Positions 1 through 8,828 of a stretch of DNA of 64,000 bases are shown here, in pieces; the first letter of the stretch is position 1, and each line of letters opens with the position of its first letter. The notes beneath the pieces were generated by a model. The model had not been told where the DNA came from and did no database searches. It saw nothing but the letters and a program-made list of their open reading frames with translations. The DNA lies in contig JAJRRC010000117.1 in NCBI GenBank assembly GCA_024279865.1, forward strand, positions 1 to 64,000. Reading direction: 5' to 3'. Source of the stretch: Planctomycetota bacterium. GTDB taxonomy: Bacteria; Planctomycetota; Phycisphaerae; Phycisphaerales; Phycisphaeraceae. A program made the position numbers and the translations under genes.

Positions 1-52
1 CCAGAAAGTGGGCCAACGCAGGTTCAAACGAAGACAATTGTTCGTTGTTCAT
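1..52 (-). CDS. 5' end of an unidentified gene (partial)
   Basis: Only 17 codons are inside the window. They read MNNEQLSSFEPALAHFL from an ATG at 52-50. A clear GGAGG ribosome site lies eight bases upstream (about 61-65 on the plus strand), which is the main support for a real gene. It is the next gene downstream of nuoC on the same strand, but a terminator-like hairpin lies between them, so it is probably a separate unit. Too short to assign a function; it does not look like the start of NuoD. Confidence 0.55.
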   Translation of the reverse strand, partial: MNNEQLSSFEPALAHFL

Positions 53-153
53 GGCAAAATCCTCCAAGATGACAGGCTCTTGAAGAGTTTATCGGACAAT
101 CAAGACAGAATGCTTGAGCAAATATAGCGCTGTCGTGTTAAAGTACACAATCA

Positions 154-199
154 AAAAAGACACGAAACGAAGAATTGAATCTTCTTTTCGTGTCTTTTT
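154..199 (-). terminator. Terminator-like hairpin downstream of nuoC
   Basis: Two 20-base arms (154-173 and 180-199) pair with a single mismatch around a 6-base loop. The outer ends are A5 and T5, so the hairpin could terminate in either direction. It sits 40 bases past the nuoC stop. The right arm is part of a dispersed short repeat (CGTGTCTTTTTGTG...) also seen near 4.2 and 4.35 kb. Confidence 0.6.
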
Positions 200-238
200 G
201 TGTTTTTTGTAGCAATTTTCTTTTGATTGCGTGACGAA

Positions 239-757
239 TTAGTTGGGGTAATCAGCCCGTTGTTTCCAGTTCATTTCGTAGGTGTTTGGGATGCCGTGGT
301 ATTCACGGGGGAATTCGTAGTCTTTGCGAAGTGGGAAGCCGACCCAGTCCTCAGGCAGCAAAATGCGTCGAAAGTCCGGGTGGTCCGTAAATGTGATCCC
401 CATCATGTCGTAGGCTTCCCGTTCATGCCAGTTTGCGCCAGGCCACAAGTCGCTGACGGTGGGGACTTGGGGTTTGCCTTCTCGCGGACAGATGACTTTG
501 ATGCAAAACCAGTGTTCATGGGTCGTCGAACGCAGTTCATAGACGACTGCCAGTTCATTGTCCGCCACATAGTCCACCGCGGTGAGGCAGCCAATCCAAT
601 CAAAAGCCAAAGCTTCGTCTTCATAGAGCAACGTCGCCAGTTCGCGCCAATGCTCAGGCGTGGTATGGACGCGGGGGTGCGCGTCATCGAGAAAGACTTC
701 GGTGATGGCCTGAGGTAGTTTTTCAGCTAAGCGGGCTACAATTTGATCTGGCTTCAT
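239..757 (-). CDS. nuoC: NADH-quinone oxidoreductase subunit C
   Basis: A 172-residue protein of the complex I 30-kDa subunit family (NuoC). It is part of the peripheral arm, which carries electrons from NADH to quinone. The family signature is clear: WHEREAYDMMGI at about residues 110-121, followed by HPDFRRILLPEDW and GFPLRKDYE. Length is normal for a stand-alone NuoC, with no NuoD fusion. The ATG at 757 begins directly with the expected N-terminus. No other nuo gene is adjacent; nuoI lies about 17 kb away, so complex I genes are dispersed here. A terminator-like hairpin follows the stop. Confidence 0.95.
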   Translation of the reverse strand: MKPDQIVARLAEKLPQAITEVFLDDAHPRVHTTPEHWRELATLLYEDEALAFDWIGCLTAVDYVADNELAVVYELRSTTHEHWFCIKVICPREGKPQVPTVSDLWPGANWHEREAYDMMGITFTDHPDFRRILLPEDWVGFPLRKDYEFPREYHGIPNTYEMNWKQRADYPN

Positions 758-892
758 AGGTTAAAGTCTCTTGTGGAATTCAAGGGCAAGGTTCAAGGCA
801 TTGTTTCAATGCGTATGATAGCGGGTTTTGGTTTGTCGTGAAGGGAAGTTTTCTGGTCTTGGGCGTTAAGAACTTCGGGTCATGGTTTGAGT

Positions 893-958
893 GATCATTT
901 AAAAAATAGTCGCAAGCATACTTGCTTGCGCGTCTGACAAAGTGCATCACACGCTCTA
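893..958. repeat. Short interspersed repeat, AGCATACTTGC type, at the accA 3' end
   Basis: Contains AATAGTCGCAAGCATACTTG followed by GCGCGTCTGACAAA. Related copies lie near 21.63, 26.63 and 55.32 kb. The right end touches the accA stop codon. Confidence 0.5.
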
Positions 959-1954
959 GGCAGAGGCTTGTTCTTCGACGAACTTTCCGATTTTTCGAAT
1001 TTTTTCATAACGGCGATTGACCAGGTTATCGACCTTGAAGCGTTTGAGCTCTCGGATGTTCTGGACGATCCATTTTTGGACGCGGTCTGCCATGAGTTCG
1101 GGATGGCGATGGGCGCCTCCGAGGGGTTCTTCGATAATGCCATCAATCACGCCATGTTTGAAGTTGTCTTTGGCGGTGAGTTTGAGGGCCTCGGCAGCTT
1201 TGTCTGCTGAAGCGCCGGTTTTCCAGAGAATCGATGAGCAGCCTTCAGGGCTAATCACGCTGTACCAGGCATATTGCAGCATGGCCATGCGATCCCCCAC
1301 GCCGATGCCGAGCGCACCACCGGACCCACCTTCGCCGATGACAATGGTCAGGATTTGGGTTTTGAGGCGGCTCATTTCCATAAGGTTCTGGGCGATGGCT
1401 TGGGCTTGGCCTCGTTCTTCAGCTCCGACACCAGGGTAGGCTCCTGGGGTATCGACGAGTGTGACGATGGGTAGGCCGTATTTTTCAGCCAGCTTCATTT
1501 TGAGCAGGGCTTTGCGGTAGCCTTCGGGGTGTGGCATGCCGAAGTTGCATCGAATGCGTTCTTTGACATCTTTGCCTTTGGCGTGGGCCACGAGGAGGCA
1601 TTTATAGGGTCCGACTCTGGCGAATCCGGTCAGGATGGCTGCATCGTCGCCGTAGCGTCGGTCGCCGTGCAACTCGCAAAAGTCTGCAAAGCACATGCGG
1701 AGATAGTCTGCGGACTGGGGTCTGGCCGGGTGTCTGGCCACTTTGATGGTATTCCACGCACCGAGTTGGCCGTAGATTTTTTTGAGCATGGAGGTATGGC
1801 TTTGCCGAAGCTTTCGCAGTTCGGTATTGATGTTGAGGCCGGTTTGCCCTGCATGGGATTCAAGCTCAGCAATCTGTCGTTCGAGTTGAATCAGAGGGCG
1901 TTCAAAATCCAGTTCAAAGCCGTTGGTGGGCGAAGTTGTGGTATTAGCAGTCAT
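956..1954 (-). CDS. accA: Acetyl-CoA carboxylase carboxyltransferase subunit alpha
   Basis: A 332-residue AccA. With AccD it moves the carboxyl group from carboxybiotin to acetyl-CoA in the first step of fatty acid synthesis. Family landmarks are in order: an N-terminal helical region (FERPLIQLERQIAELE), the HGDRRYGDD block at about 96-104, the oxyanion-loop region VDTPGAYPGVGAEERGQ at about 167-183, and GEGGSGGALGIGVGD at about 207-221. Length is typical. It is divergent from tyrA with only 38 bp between starts, so the promoters must overlap. It ends inside a dispersed repeat element. Confidence 0.96.
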   Translation of the reverse strand: MTANTTTSPTNGFELDFERPLIQLERQIAELESHAGQTGLNINTELRKLRQSHTSMLKKIYGQLGAWNTIKVARHPARPQSADYLRMCFADFCELHGDRRYGDDAAILTGFARVGPYKCLLVAHAKGKDVKERIRCNFGMPHPEGYRKALLKMKLAEKYGLPIVTLVDTPGAYPGVGAEERGQAQAIAQNLMEMSRLKTQILTIVIGEGGSGGALGIGVGDRMAMLQYAWYSVISPEGCSSILWKTGASADKAAEALKLTAKDNFKHGVIDGIIEEPLGGAHRHPELMADRVQKWIVQNIRELKRFKVDNLVNRRYEKIRKIGKFVEEQASA

Positions 1955-1992
1955 AGGTCATCCGGTGAAGGGGAAGATTCTCATGCGTAAAA

Positions 1993-2916
1993 ATGGTATT
2001 GTACCGGGTAATGACGAAACAGACGACTTCCAATACGAGCTTTTCCAAGTTGGTGATTGTGGGCCCCGGTCTTCTAGGCGGCAGCATCGGGCTGGGTTTG
2101 AAGGCTGCGGGCTGCCAAACCCAAGTGGTCGGCGTGTCTCAACGCCAAAGTACCATTGATGCGGCTCTGGCCATCGGGAGTATTGACCAGGGCACGCTAA
2201 ACCTCGCCGAGGCAGTGGTCGGGGCGGATATCATTTTATTGGCAATGCCTTTGGGCGAGTTTGCTTCGGTGCTGGGCAAGCTTGCAGAGCACCTTGAGGG
2301 CAAAGAAGTGATCACCGACGTGGGATCGACCAAAGTTCAGGTTGTCACCGATGCGAGGGCTGCTTTAACAGCCGATCAGATGACCCGTTTCGTCGGCTCC
2401 CATCCCATGGCCGGCCGCGAAAAACAGGGTGCCACCGCTGCGGTCGCGGATTTGCTGGCGGGTAAACCTTGCATCATGACCCCCGAGGCGGACACCGATG
2501 CCCAGGCATTGGCTACGGTGCGGGCGATCTGGACCCAGTTGGGCATGAACGTCATTCAGATGACTGCTCAAGAGCATGACCAGGACAGTGCGGTGATTAG
2601 TCACTTGCCTCATTTGGCGTGTGTGATGGCTGCGCGGACGGCGATGGTGCTTGATGGGATGGACATGGCCTCGACGGGTTTTCGTGATGCCACGCGTTTG
2701 GCTTCGAGCAATCCGACGATTCGAGCCGACATTTTAAAATACAACCGTGATGCAATTTTGCGTGCGATGGATACGTTTGAAGCCCAGTGGGCTGCCATGC
2801 GTAAAAAAATTGAAGCAGGAAACCGTGACAGTTTGTACGATGATCTTGTGCAAACCAAGGCTTTTCGTGATGCGTGGATGACCAAACAATCCCAAAAAGA
2901 GAACAAAGAAAAATGA
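1993..2916 (+). CDS. tyrA: Prephenate dehydrogenase
   Basis: Oxidative decarboxylation of prephenate to 4-hydroxyphenylpyruvate in tyrosine synthesis. The N-terminal Rossmann fold shows LVIVGPGLLGGSIG at about residues 20-33. The family blocks DVGSTK and GSHPMAGREKQG follow, then the helical C-terminal domain with HDQDSAVISHLPHL. There is no fused chorismate mutase or ACT domain. The ATG at 2011 (protein starting MTKQTT) is an equally good start; neither has a strong ribosome site. The stop overlaps the proC start as ATGA, so the two are probably translationally coupled. Confidence 0.93.
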   Translation: MVLYRVMTKQTTSNTSFSKLVIVGPGLLGGSIGLGLKAAGCQTQVVGVSQRQSTIDAALAIGSIDQGTLNLAEAVVGADIILLAMPLGEFASVLGKLAEHLEGKEVITDVGSTKVQVVTDARAALTADQMTRFVGSHPMAGREKQGATAAVADLLAGKPCIMTPEADTDAQALATVRAIWTQLGMNVIQMTAQEHDQDSAVISHLPHLACVMAARTAMVLDGMDMASTGFRDATRLASSNPTIRADILKYNRDAILRAMDTFEAQWAAMRKKIEAGNRDSLYDDLVQTKAFRDAWMTKQSQKENKEK

Positions 2917-3716
2917 AATACAAACTCGGCATTCTAGGGGCAGGGAATATGGCAGAGGCCATTGTGCGATCCGCTTTAACGCATGGCTTAATGATGGCCG
3001 ATCAAGTCGTTGCAGCAGACCCAAGCCCACAACGGAGAGAAATTTTTGCCTCGCTGGGCGTGGCAGTGACCGACTCCAACGAAGAAGTGATCACCGGGGC
3101 CAAGCAGATCATGCTTGCGGTCAAGCCTCAAATGATCTCAGAAATTGGACCACAGCTTGAAGCCTTGCAGGCTGACAAACAAATTATTTTGTCGATCATG
3201 GCTGGGATCACCTCGACTAAAATTGAAGAAGCCGTCGGCGGCACACCTTTACGCATCGTGCGGATCATGCCCAATACCCCACTGATGGTTGGGACCGGCA
3301 TGACAGGCATTGCCCTCGGCGAACACGCCCGTCAGACCGATGGCGATTTTTCTTTGCGACTTTTCGGTGCAGCAGGCGAAGCCATCATGGTCGCTGAATC
3401 CGATATCGACGCGATCACCGCCGTCTCTGGATCAGGGCCAGCTTATCTGTTCTATCTGGCTGAAGCGATGGAACAAGCTGCTGAAAATTTAGGTTTAACC
3501 CAACATGCCCAGCTCCTGGCGAGGCAAACCCTCTTGGGAGCTGCCAAATTGTTGTGTGAAAGCGAAGATTCCGCGGCCCAGCTTCGCCGCAAGGTGTCCA
3601 GCCCCGGCGGCACAACCGAAGCAGCCATCAACCACATGGAAGAACAATCCGTTCGATCCTCCATCGTGGATGCCATGGCCGCAGCCCATGCCCGGAGTCT
3701 TGAGTTAGGAAGCTGA
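2913..3716 (+). CDS. proC: Pyrroline-5-carboxylate reductase
   Basis: Last step of proline synthesis, reducing 1-pyrroline-5-carboxylate with NAD(P)H. The 267-residue protein starts MKYKLGILGAGNMAEAI with the nucleotide-binding loop. It has the signature region AVSGSGPAYLFYLAEAM and ends with the conserved KVSSPGGTTEAAI block. The start is set by the ATGA overlap with tyrA; a longer reading frame begins inside tyrA and is less likely. Tyrosine and proline genes with a DoxX gene form an apparent operon. Confidence 0.95.
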   Translation: MKYKLGILGAGNMAEAIVRSALTHGLMMADQVVAADPSPQRREIFASLGVAVTDSNEEVITGAKQIMLAVKPQMISEIGPQLEALQADKQIILSIMAGITSTKIEEAVGGTPLRIVRIMPNTPLMVGTGMTGIALGEHARQTDGDFSLRLFGAAGEAIMVAESDIDAITAVSGSGPAYLFYLAEAMEQAAENLGLTQHAQLLARQTLLGAAKLLCESEDSAAQLRRKVSSPGGTTEAAINHMEEQSVRSSIVDAMAAAHARSLELGS

Positions 3717-3740
3717 AACTTCCCATTGAAAGGAACGCCC

Positions 3741-4187
3741 ATGTCCCGTTTGACCGAAACCCCACCGTTGATCAGTTTCACTATTTTGTTGAATCGATTG
3801 GCCTTGGGAGTTTTTTTTCTGCTGGCAGGTGTGGGTAAGTTTCAAATGGGATTGCAGGTTTTTTACGAAAAAAAATTCTTGCCGATGCAGCCGAGTTGGA
3901 TACCCGACTGGATCGGCCGGCCGTATGGCTTTGCGTTGCCCTTTGCCGAGGTTCTCGTGGGCGCGTTGCTGATTCTGGGCCTGTTTGGTCGCAGCGCTGC
4001 GATGGTGGTTTCCTTGATGTTGCTGAGCTTTAGCATTGCCTTGCTCAACGCAGGCTATTTTTTCAACGGCCCCGGCCCGTTTCATACCAACGTCCTTTTG
4101 TTTTTTCTCGCGTTGTGGATTGCAGCCGCAGGCTCGGGAGCGATTAGCCTTGATGCGTTGTGGTTTGGTCGCCGCCGTCGTCGATAA
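3741..4187 (+). CDS. DoxX family membrane protein
   Basis: A 148-residue protein with four predicted membrane segments. The DoxX pattern is visible: RLALGVFFLLAGVGKF at the first helix, then PFAEVLVGALLILGLFGR. The C-terminus is a run of arginines (GRRRRR), likely cytoplasmic. The ATG at 3741 has AAAGGA upstream and is preferred over an in-frame ATG 15 bases earlier. It follows proC by 24 bp. DoxX-type proteins are linked to quinone or redox membrane complexes in some bacteria, but the role here cannot be told from sequence. Confidence 0.8.
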   Translation: MSRLTETPPLISFTILLNRLALGVFFLLAGVGKFQMGLQVFYEKKFLPMQPSWIPDWIGRPYGFALPFAEVLVGALLILGLFGRSAAMVVSLMLLSFSIALLNAGYFFNGPGPFHTNVLLFFLALWIAAAGSGAISLDALWFGRRRRR

Positions 4188-4205
4188 GGTTGCGGTGAGC
4201 AGGCA

Positions 4206-4374
4206 ATGGCCACAAAAAACACAAAAAGACACGGAAAAGAAAAAGAATAATTGTGACCCAATCCCCAACAAGTTCTGACCGGTGGCAGGTGATGCGTGTC
4301 AGATTTTTTTACCATGAAGTGGTTGTGTTTCCGTCAAGTGTTTTTTTCTCCCTTTTTGTATTTTTTGTGGCTAT
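4206..4374. repeat. Inverted pair of A/T-rich short repeats
   Basis: A 23-base arm at 4206-4228 (GGCCACAAAAAACACAAAAA core) recurs inverted at 4352-4374 with few mismatches, about 120 bases apart. A third copy forms one side of the hairpin at 180-213. The pair fills the space between the DoxX gene and the UbiD gene. Confidence 0.6.
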
Positions 4375-4420
4375 AAATTCTGTTCTTTGGAATTGGATTA
4401 TTGATATAAGGTTTTTTTGA

Positions 4421-6064
4421 ATGTATGCAACCCTTCGTGATTTTTTAGAGGCTTTAGAACAGGCAGGCGAACTGCATCGGATTACCGCTTCGGTGGACCC
4501 GCGTTTGGAAATTACTGAAATTGCCAACCGGATTTGTAAAAGTCCCGCAGCCCATGTCAGTGAACACGCCAAAGCGTTTGACCCGCAACATGTCCATCTC
4601 GGCGGCAAAGCACTGCTGTTCGAAAATGTCGCAGGGGCTAAATTCCCGCTGGCGATCAATACGCTAGGTAGCTATCGTCGCATGGAAATGGCGATGGGGG
4701 CGACCGAGGGCGGCTTCGAATCTTTGGCGGCCCGTATTGGTGAACTGGTCAAGCCTCAGCCTCCGACGGGGTTGATGCAGAAAATGAAAAAGGGGTTAGA
4801 GCTTGCGAAGATTGCTTCGTTTGCGCCCAAGCAAATTCGCACCGGCATCTGCCAGGAAGTCGTCAAGCAGGGCGATGAAGTGAATCTCTTTGATTTGCCG
4901 ATTTTGAAGTGCTGGCCTCTTGATGGTCAGCCTCGAACGGTGGGTTATCCGGTGGACACGCCCGAAGGCGGCGGCGAGGGCCGTTTTATTACCTTCGGCG
5001 GAATGTACACCATCCACCCTGATGATGCAGGTTTGCCTGCCGGTCAGCCTAGGCCCAGCCGAAATGTGGGCATGTACCGCGCTCAACTCATTGACCGCAA
5101 TCACACGGCCATGCACTGGCATGTGCACCATGATGGCGCGTCCCACTGGCGTGCGTGGAAACGCTTGGGCAAGCCGATGCCGCTGGCGATTGTGCTTGGT
5201 GGTGAAAGTGTCCTGCCCTATGCAGCGACCGCGCCGTTGCCACCTGGGATTAGTGAACTACTCTTAGCAGGATTTTTAGCTGGCAAAGGGATCGATCTGG
5301 TCCCTTGCAAGACGATTGATATGCAGGTTCCCGCCAATGCCGAAATTATTCTCGAAGGCTACGTCAGCACCGAAGCAGACTTCCCAGGCTACGATCCGCG
5401 AACTGATGGCCCCGTGGGTGAGGGTGCGGTCTTTGAAGGACCGTTTGGCGATCATACAGGTTTCTACTCTTTGCCTGACCGGTATCCGTTGTTTGAAGTG
5501 ACAGCCATGACCCATCGCAAAGATGCCGTCTATCCGACGACCATCGTCGGCCTGCCGCCACAAGAAGACTACTACATGGGCAAGGCCACCGAACGACTGT
5601 TCTTGCCACTACTCAAAACCATGATTCACGATGTGTTGGACTATGACTTGCCGATGTTCGGCGCTTTTCACAATTGCGCCTTTATCAAAATCCGCAAGGA
5701 ATACCCGCTCCAAGCCCGCAAAGTCATGCACGCCATCTGGGGTGCGGGGCAAATGGCCTGGACCAAAATGCTCGTCATTGTCGATGAGGATGTGAACGTC
5801 CACGACTATGAAGAAGTGATGTTCCATCTCTGTGCGAATTGTGACCCCGGTCGAGATTTTGAAGTGGTCAATGGACCGTTGGATATTCTTGATCACGCAG
5901 CACCTCGCTTGGGGGCCGGTAGCAAAGTAGGCTTCGATGCTACGCGTAAGATCAAAGGTGAAGAAGTCAACGGCCAGCCAGTACGCGATTGGCCCCCGAT
6001 TTTGGACATGTCCCAAGAGATCAAAGACCAGGTAACAAGTCGCTGGGCCGAATTCGGCTTTTAA
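4421..6064 (+). CDS. UbiD family decarboxylase
   Basis: A 547-residue protein of the UbiD (3-octaprenyl-4-hydroxybenzoate carboxy-lyase) family, prenylated-FMN-dependent reversible decarboxylases. The N-terminus YATLRDFLEALEQAGELHRI and the central GPFGDHTGFYS and EDYYMGKATERLFLP blocks are characteristic. The length is above the roughly 490 residues of E. coli UbiD, with extra sequence after residue 110 (LMQKMKKGLELAKIASFAPKQIR). The substrate could be a ubiquinone or menaquinone precursor or another aromatic acid; no ubi or mqn gene is adjacent. A TAAGG lies just upstream of the ATG. Confidence 0.88.
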   Translation: MYATLRDFLEALEQAGELHRITASVDPRLEITEIANRICKSPAAHVSEHAKAFDPQHVHLGGKALLFENVAGAKFPLAINTLGSYRRMEMAMGATEGGFESLAARIGELVKPQPPTGLMQKMKKGLELAKIASFAPKQIRTGICQEVVKQGDEVNLFDLPILKCWPLDGQPRTVGYPVDTPEGGGEGRFITFGGMYTIHPDDAGLPAGQPRPSRNVGMYRAQLIDRNHTAMHWHVHHDGASHWRAWKRLGKPMPLAIVLGGESVLPYAATAPLPPGISELLLAGFLAGKGIDLVPCKTIDMQVPANAEIILEGYVSTEADFPGYDPRTDGPVGEGAVFEGPFGDHTGFYSLPDRYPLFEVTAMTHRKDAVYPTTIVGLPPQEDYYMGKATERLFLPLLKTMIHDVLDYDLPMFGAFHNCAFIKIRKEYPLQARKVMHAIWGAGQMAWTKMLVIVDEDVNVHDYEEVMFHLCANCDPGRDFEVVNGPLDILDHAAPRLGAGSKVGFDATRKIKGEEVNGQPVRDWPPILDMSQEIKDQVTSRWAEFGF

Positions 6065-6203
6065 CCCCCCCCGGAAGTTTTCCTTGGTATTTCTTTTGGT
6101 ATGGAGTTTTTGTTGCAAGTTTTCTGGTTGTCCACTTAATGTTGATACGGTGCATTCAATGTTTTTGTCGCAGGGTTGTTTCCTGTGTGTACACTGTGTG
6201 CGT

Positions 6204-6257
6204 GCGATGATCACAACGCCGAGCCCTGAACCCTTCGGAGGGTGAAGGGCCGGATTC
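6204..6257. repeat. ATCACAACGC hairpin repeat, copy 1
   Basis: Reads GATCACAACGCCGAGCCCTG, then the stem ACCCT-TCGG-AGGGT, then GAAGGGCCGGATTC. It belongs to a five-copy family in this window. It sits in the 260-bp gap after the UbiD gene, where no gene is seen. Confidence 0.65.
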
Positions 6258-6324
6258 CCCCTATTGGTGGGTATCATCGTGGCAAAGGTTTTTACGGATC
6301 AACCGACAGCAAGGTCTCATTCCC

Positions 6325-6729
6325 ATGCAGATTGCATTTCAAGTTTTCGTCTCGTTTTTACTTGTGGTCGGGGTGTTGTGGTTCATGTGGCGGTTGCCAC
6401 GTGAAGGGGAGAAGCTCTACGGCTGGGCACCGCCTTTGGCGTTCATTTCCCCATGGGCTGGATTGATCAGCCTGACAGTCACGATCTTACTATGGTTCTT
6501 GCAAGCCCCCGATGGCTGGCTGCCTGCGATTTTTTTGGTTCTGGACCCGGCGGCCATTGGCTGTGGCGTGTTGGTTTTATGGATATATCGTGGTGCTGAA
6601 GCATCCGAGACGGTGGGCGCTCAGCGGATTCAAGCCAAGGTCGGGATCGTTCTGGGTTTACTCTGCGTAGCGGTGGGATATTACTATGTCATGACCCACA
6701 AGACACCGTTCACGCCGGTGGGGCAGTGA
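6325..6729 (+). CDS. Small integral membrane protein, unknown
   Basis: A 134-residue protein with four hydrophobic segments (about 5-20, 38-60, 68-86 and 107-122) and a conserved-looking RLPREGEKLYGWAPP loop after the first. I do not recognise the family. Codon use resembles neighbouring genes. It stands alone between a repeat-containing gap and the LacI-type promoter. Confidence 0.65.
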   Translation: MQIAFQVFVSFLLVVGVLWFMWRLPREGEKLYGWAPPLAFISPWAGLISLTVTILLWFLQAPDGWLPAIFLVLDPAAIGCGVLVLWIYRGAEASETVGAQRIQAKVGIVLGLLCVAVGYYYVMTHKTPFTPVGQ

Positions 6730-6771
6730 CGGGGTTGATTGAAGATTCTCATTTTTTCGCTTAGAGATCTC

Positions 6772-6800
6772 TTGACGAAGGAACTATCGTACGATAGTTT
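6772..6800 (+). promoter_or_regulatory. Promoter with LacI-type operator upstream of the regulator
   Basis: A -35 TTGACG (6772-6777), a 17-base spacer and a -10 TAGTTT (6795-6800). A perfect 18-bp palindrome AACTATCGT/ACGATAGTT (6782-6799) fills the spacer and -10. The central CG step is typical of LacI-family operators. Position implies repression by occlusion. A near-identical site lies before the pseudopilin gene at 7943-7971. Confidence 0.8.
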
Positions 6801-6836
6801 AAGAATGTGGCTTTGTTTTATCAGGAGGGCTGTGGT

Positions 6837-7859
6837 TTGACGGTTACCCTACAGGAAATCAGTAAAGAGTTGGGGCTTTCCCGTGCCGCGGTCAGTCATG
6901 TGGTCAATGGTCGTGCTCATGAAGTTAGCTCTCAGACGCGTGAGCGAATCCTTGAAGCCCTTCAACGTCACGATTACCAGCCCAATGCGTTGGTTCGTTC
7001 CCTTCAGCAAAAAAAGACCCATGTGATCAGTGTGATCGTGCCATCAATCAGTATTTCGTTTTATCCTGACATGATTAACGCGATCGAACGTGAAGCACAG
7101 CGGATGGGCTATCAGTGTTTTCTTGCTCAGTCGCACAGTATTGATGCTTTACAGGATAAGATTATTTCCACGATGCGTGAATACCGTGTGGATGGAATAC
7201 TGATCTGTCCGTCTTGCTCGTCTGATCAGAAGGAGATGTTGTACCGATTGTGGCAACACAAGACCCCCGTGGTTCTGATGGACAATCCCGTCGAGGGGTT
7301 GCCGTTGCCTTGTATTCGTATTGACGACGAGCGAGCGGGGTATCTGGCAACCAAGCATCTCCTGGACCTTGGCCACCGTCGAATCGTGCATATTCGAGGC
7401 ATTGAAGATGAGGCAGTGGTCAACGCCAATGCCCGTTTGCGAGGCTATCGGCAGGCGTTGAGCGAGGCAGGTATTGAGCCTGACGATTCGCTGGTGGTTC
7501 ATGGCCATCGCCTGCCAAGCACGACTTTACCTTCGCTTGAAGAACTGTTGGATCAGCAGGTGCCGTTCACCGCAATCTTTGCATATAACGATACATACGC
7601 GATTGAAGCGATGCGAAGCCTCCGTAGACGCGGTATTCAGATGCCTCAGGAGGTGAGTCTTGTGGGATGCGGCAATCTGGCGATTGGCAAATTGCTTGAT
7701 CCCACTCTGACCAGCATCCATCAACAGCCTCAGCAGATTGGTTATGAGGCAATGCGGCAACTGAATCAACGAATTAATGATACCGAATTTGTATTGGCAT
7801 CCAAGCTGATGGAACCTGAGTTGATCATTCGTCAAAGTACAATGCGTCGCGAATCTTAA
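6837..7859 (+). CDS. LacI family transcriptional regulator
   Basis: A DNA-binding repressor of about 340 residues. The N-terminal helix-turn-helix reads TLQEISKELGLSRAAVSHVV followed by a hinge helix region. The periplasmic-binding-protein-like effector domain begins at HVISVIVPSISISFYPDMI and includes GYLATKHLLDLGHRRIVHI. The TTG at 6837 is chosen because AGGAGG lies seven bases before it and the protein then starts at the usual LacI position. An ATG 30 bases earlier has no ribosome site. Its own promoter carries the operator also found before the pseudopilin gene, so it probably represses itself and that gene. The effector is probably a sugar, by family. Confidence 0.92.
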   Translation: MTVTLQEISKELGLSRAAVSHVVNGRAHEVSSQTRERILEALQRHDYQPNALVRSLQQKKTHVISVIVPSISISFYPDMINAIEREAQRMGYQCFLAQSHSIDALQDKIISTMREYRVDGILICPSCSSDQKEMLYRLWQHKTPVVLMDNPVEGLPLPCIRIDDERAGYLATKHLLDLGHRRIVHIRGIEDEAVVNANARLRGYRQALSEAGIEPDDSLVVHGHRLPSTTLPSLEELLDQQVPFTAIFAYNDTYAIEAMRSLRRRGIQMPQEVSLVGCGNLAIGKLLDPTLTSIHQQPQQIGYEAMRQLNQRINDTEFVLASKLMEPELIIRQSTMRRES

Positions 7860-7942
7860 AGCTGTTAAGTCGCTGTTATCAATCGTCTTGGAAGAAAAAT
7901 AGATAGGTCGTTTTTGAAAATAAAAAAAGAAATCAAAAATCC

Positions 7943-7971
7943 TTGACTACCAAGCTATCGTATGATAGTAT
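7943..7971 (+). promoter_or_regulatory. Promoter with second LacI-type operator, upstream of pseudopilin gene
   Basis: A -35 TTGACT (7943-7948), a 17-base spacer and a -10 TAGTAT (7966-7971). The palindrome CTATCGTATGATAG (7955-7968) overlaps spacer and -10 exactly as in the regulator's own promoter. The shared core is CTATCGTAYGATAG. Confidence 0.8.
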
Positions 7972-8033
7972 ATTGTTACCGTTCCTAATGGAATGTAGTG
8001 AATAGAGACGATACTTTTATGCAGGAGGTCGCG

Positions 8034-8804
8034 ATGTCAATGCCATATAATCCAATACGTCGGTCTTTTCGAAAAGGTTTTACGCTTATTGAGCTTTTAG
8101 TGGTCATAAGCATCATTTCCCTGCTGATTGCTATTCTTCTTCCCGCTCTTGGGCAGGCAAGGGAATCTGCACGGATTATTTCCTGTGCAACCAAGATTCG
8201 TCAGATCAACATGGGGTACTTTCATTACGCAGATGACTACAAGGAATACATACCTCCCTTTCAGTTCAGATATCCCGATCCCCAGCCGGCGGGATTCTCC
8301 TCATGGGCGAAATGGGATAATTTTCAACATCTTTTTACGCCTTATTTAGCTCTGCCCGATGCCACACATGCCAATGGAACTTGGGAAAATTGGATCAATG
8401 CGGATCGCTCCCGATATCCCATTTACCAGTGTCCCAGTGGTCACGGTTCAGCATTCGATACCACGGGAGCCGCGACCGATCACTATTATCGGCAAAATCA
8501 TATTTTGCCCTATGACACTGCCGCGAGCGGTCCGGATTGGGTCACCCGAATCACCCGACGAAACGATATCCCCCGTTTCTCTGAGGCGGTTTTGTGCTAT
8601 GAAATGTGGCAGGCAGGGGGCATGGTTCCTCCGCCGACCACCGGCGTGGTGGCACCCTACAACTCGCATAACCGTGGCAACAATGGTCGCAATGTCGCCT
8701 TTGGCGATGGACATGTGACGTTCCACAATGGTTCGGATGACGTGCCGTGGGGTTCAGCTGGGGGGATGATTCTTAATAACTCTCTTTTACGCGCACACCA
8801 ATAA
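8034..8804 (+). CDS. Type II secretion-like pseudopilin (H-x9-DG type)
   Basis: A 256-residue protein with a short basic leader, then GFTLIELLVVISIISLLIAILLPAL, the prepilin cleavage and N-terminal helix pattern. The C-terminal part holds GRNVAFGDGHVTFH, the DGHV box of the planctomycete pseudopilin-like families expanded in this phylum. The ATG at 8034 has AGGAGG nine bases upstream; a longer frame starts at 7998 without one. It is expected to be processed by a prepilin peptidase and exposed outside the inner membrane. It sits behind the LacI-type operator and before a secreted beta-helix protein, which suggests a role in surface handling of a polysaccharide. Confidence 0.88.
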   Translation: MSMPYNPIRRSFRKGFTLIELLVVISIISLLIAILLPALGQARESARIISCATKIRQINMGYFHYADDYKEYIPPFQFRYPDPQPAGFSSWAKWDNFQHLFTPYLALPDATHANGTWENWINADRSRYPIYQCPSGHGSAFDTTGAATDHYYRQNHILPYDTAASGPDWVTRITRRNDIPRFSEAVLCYEMWQAGGMVPPPTTGVVAPYNSHNRGNNGRNVAFGDGHVTFHNGSDDVPWGSAGGMILNNSLLRAHQ

Positions 8805-8828
8805 TTTTTTTGAAGTACCACAGGTATA

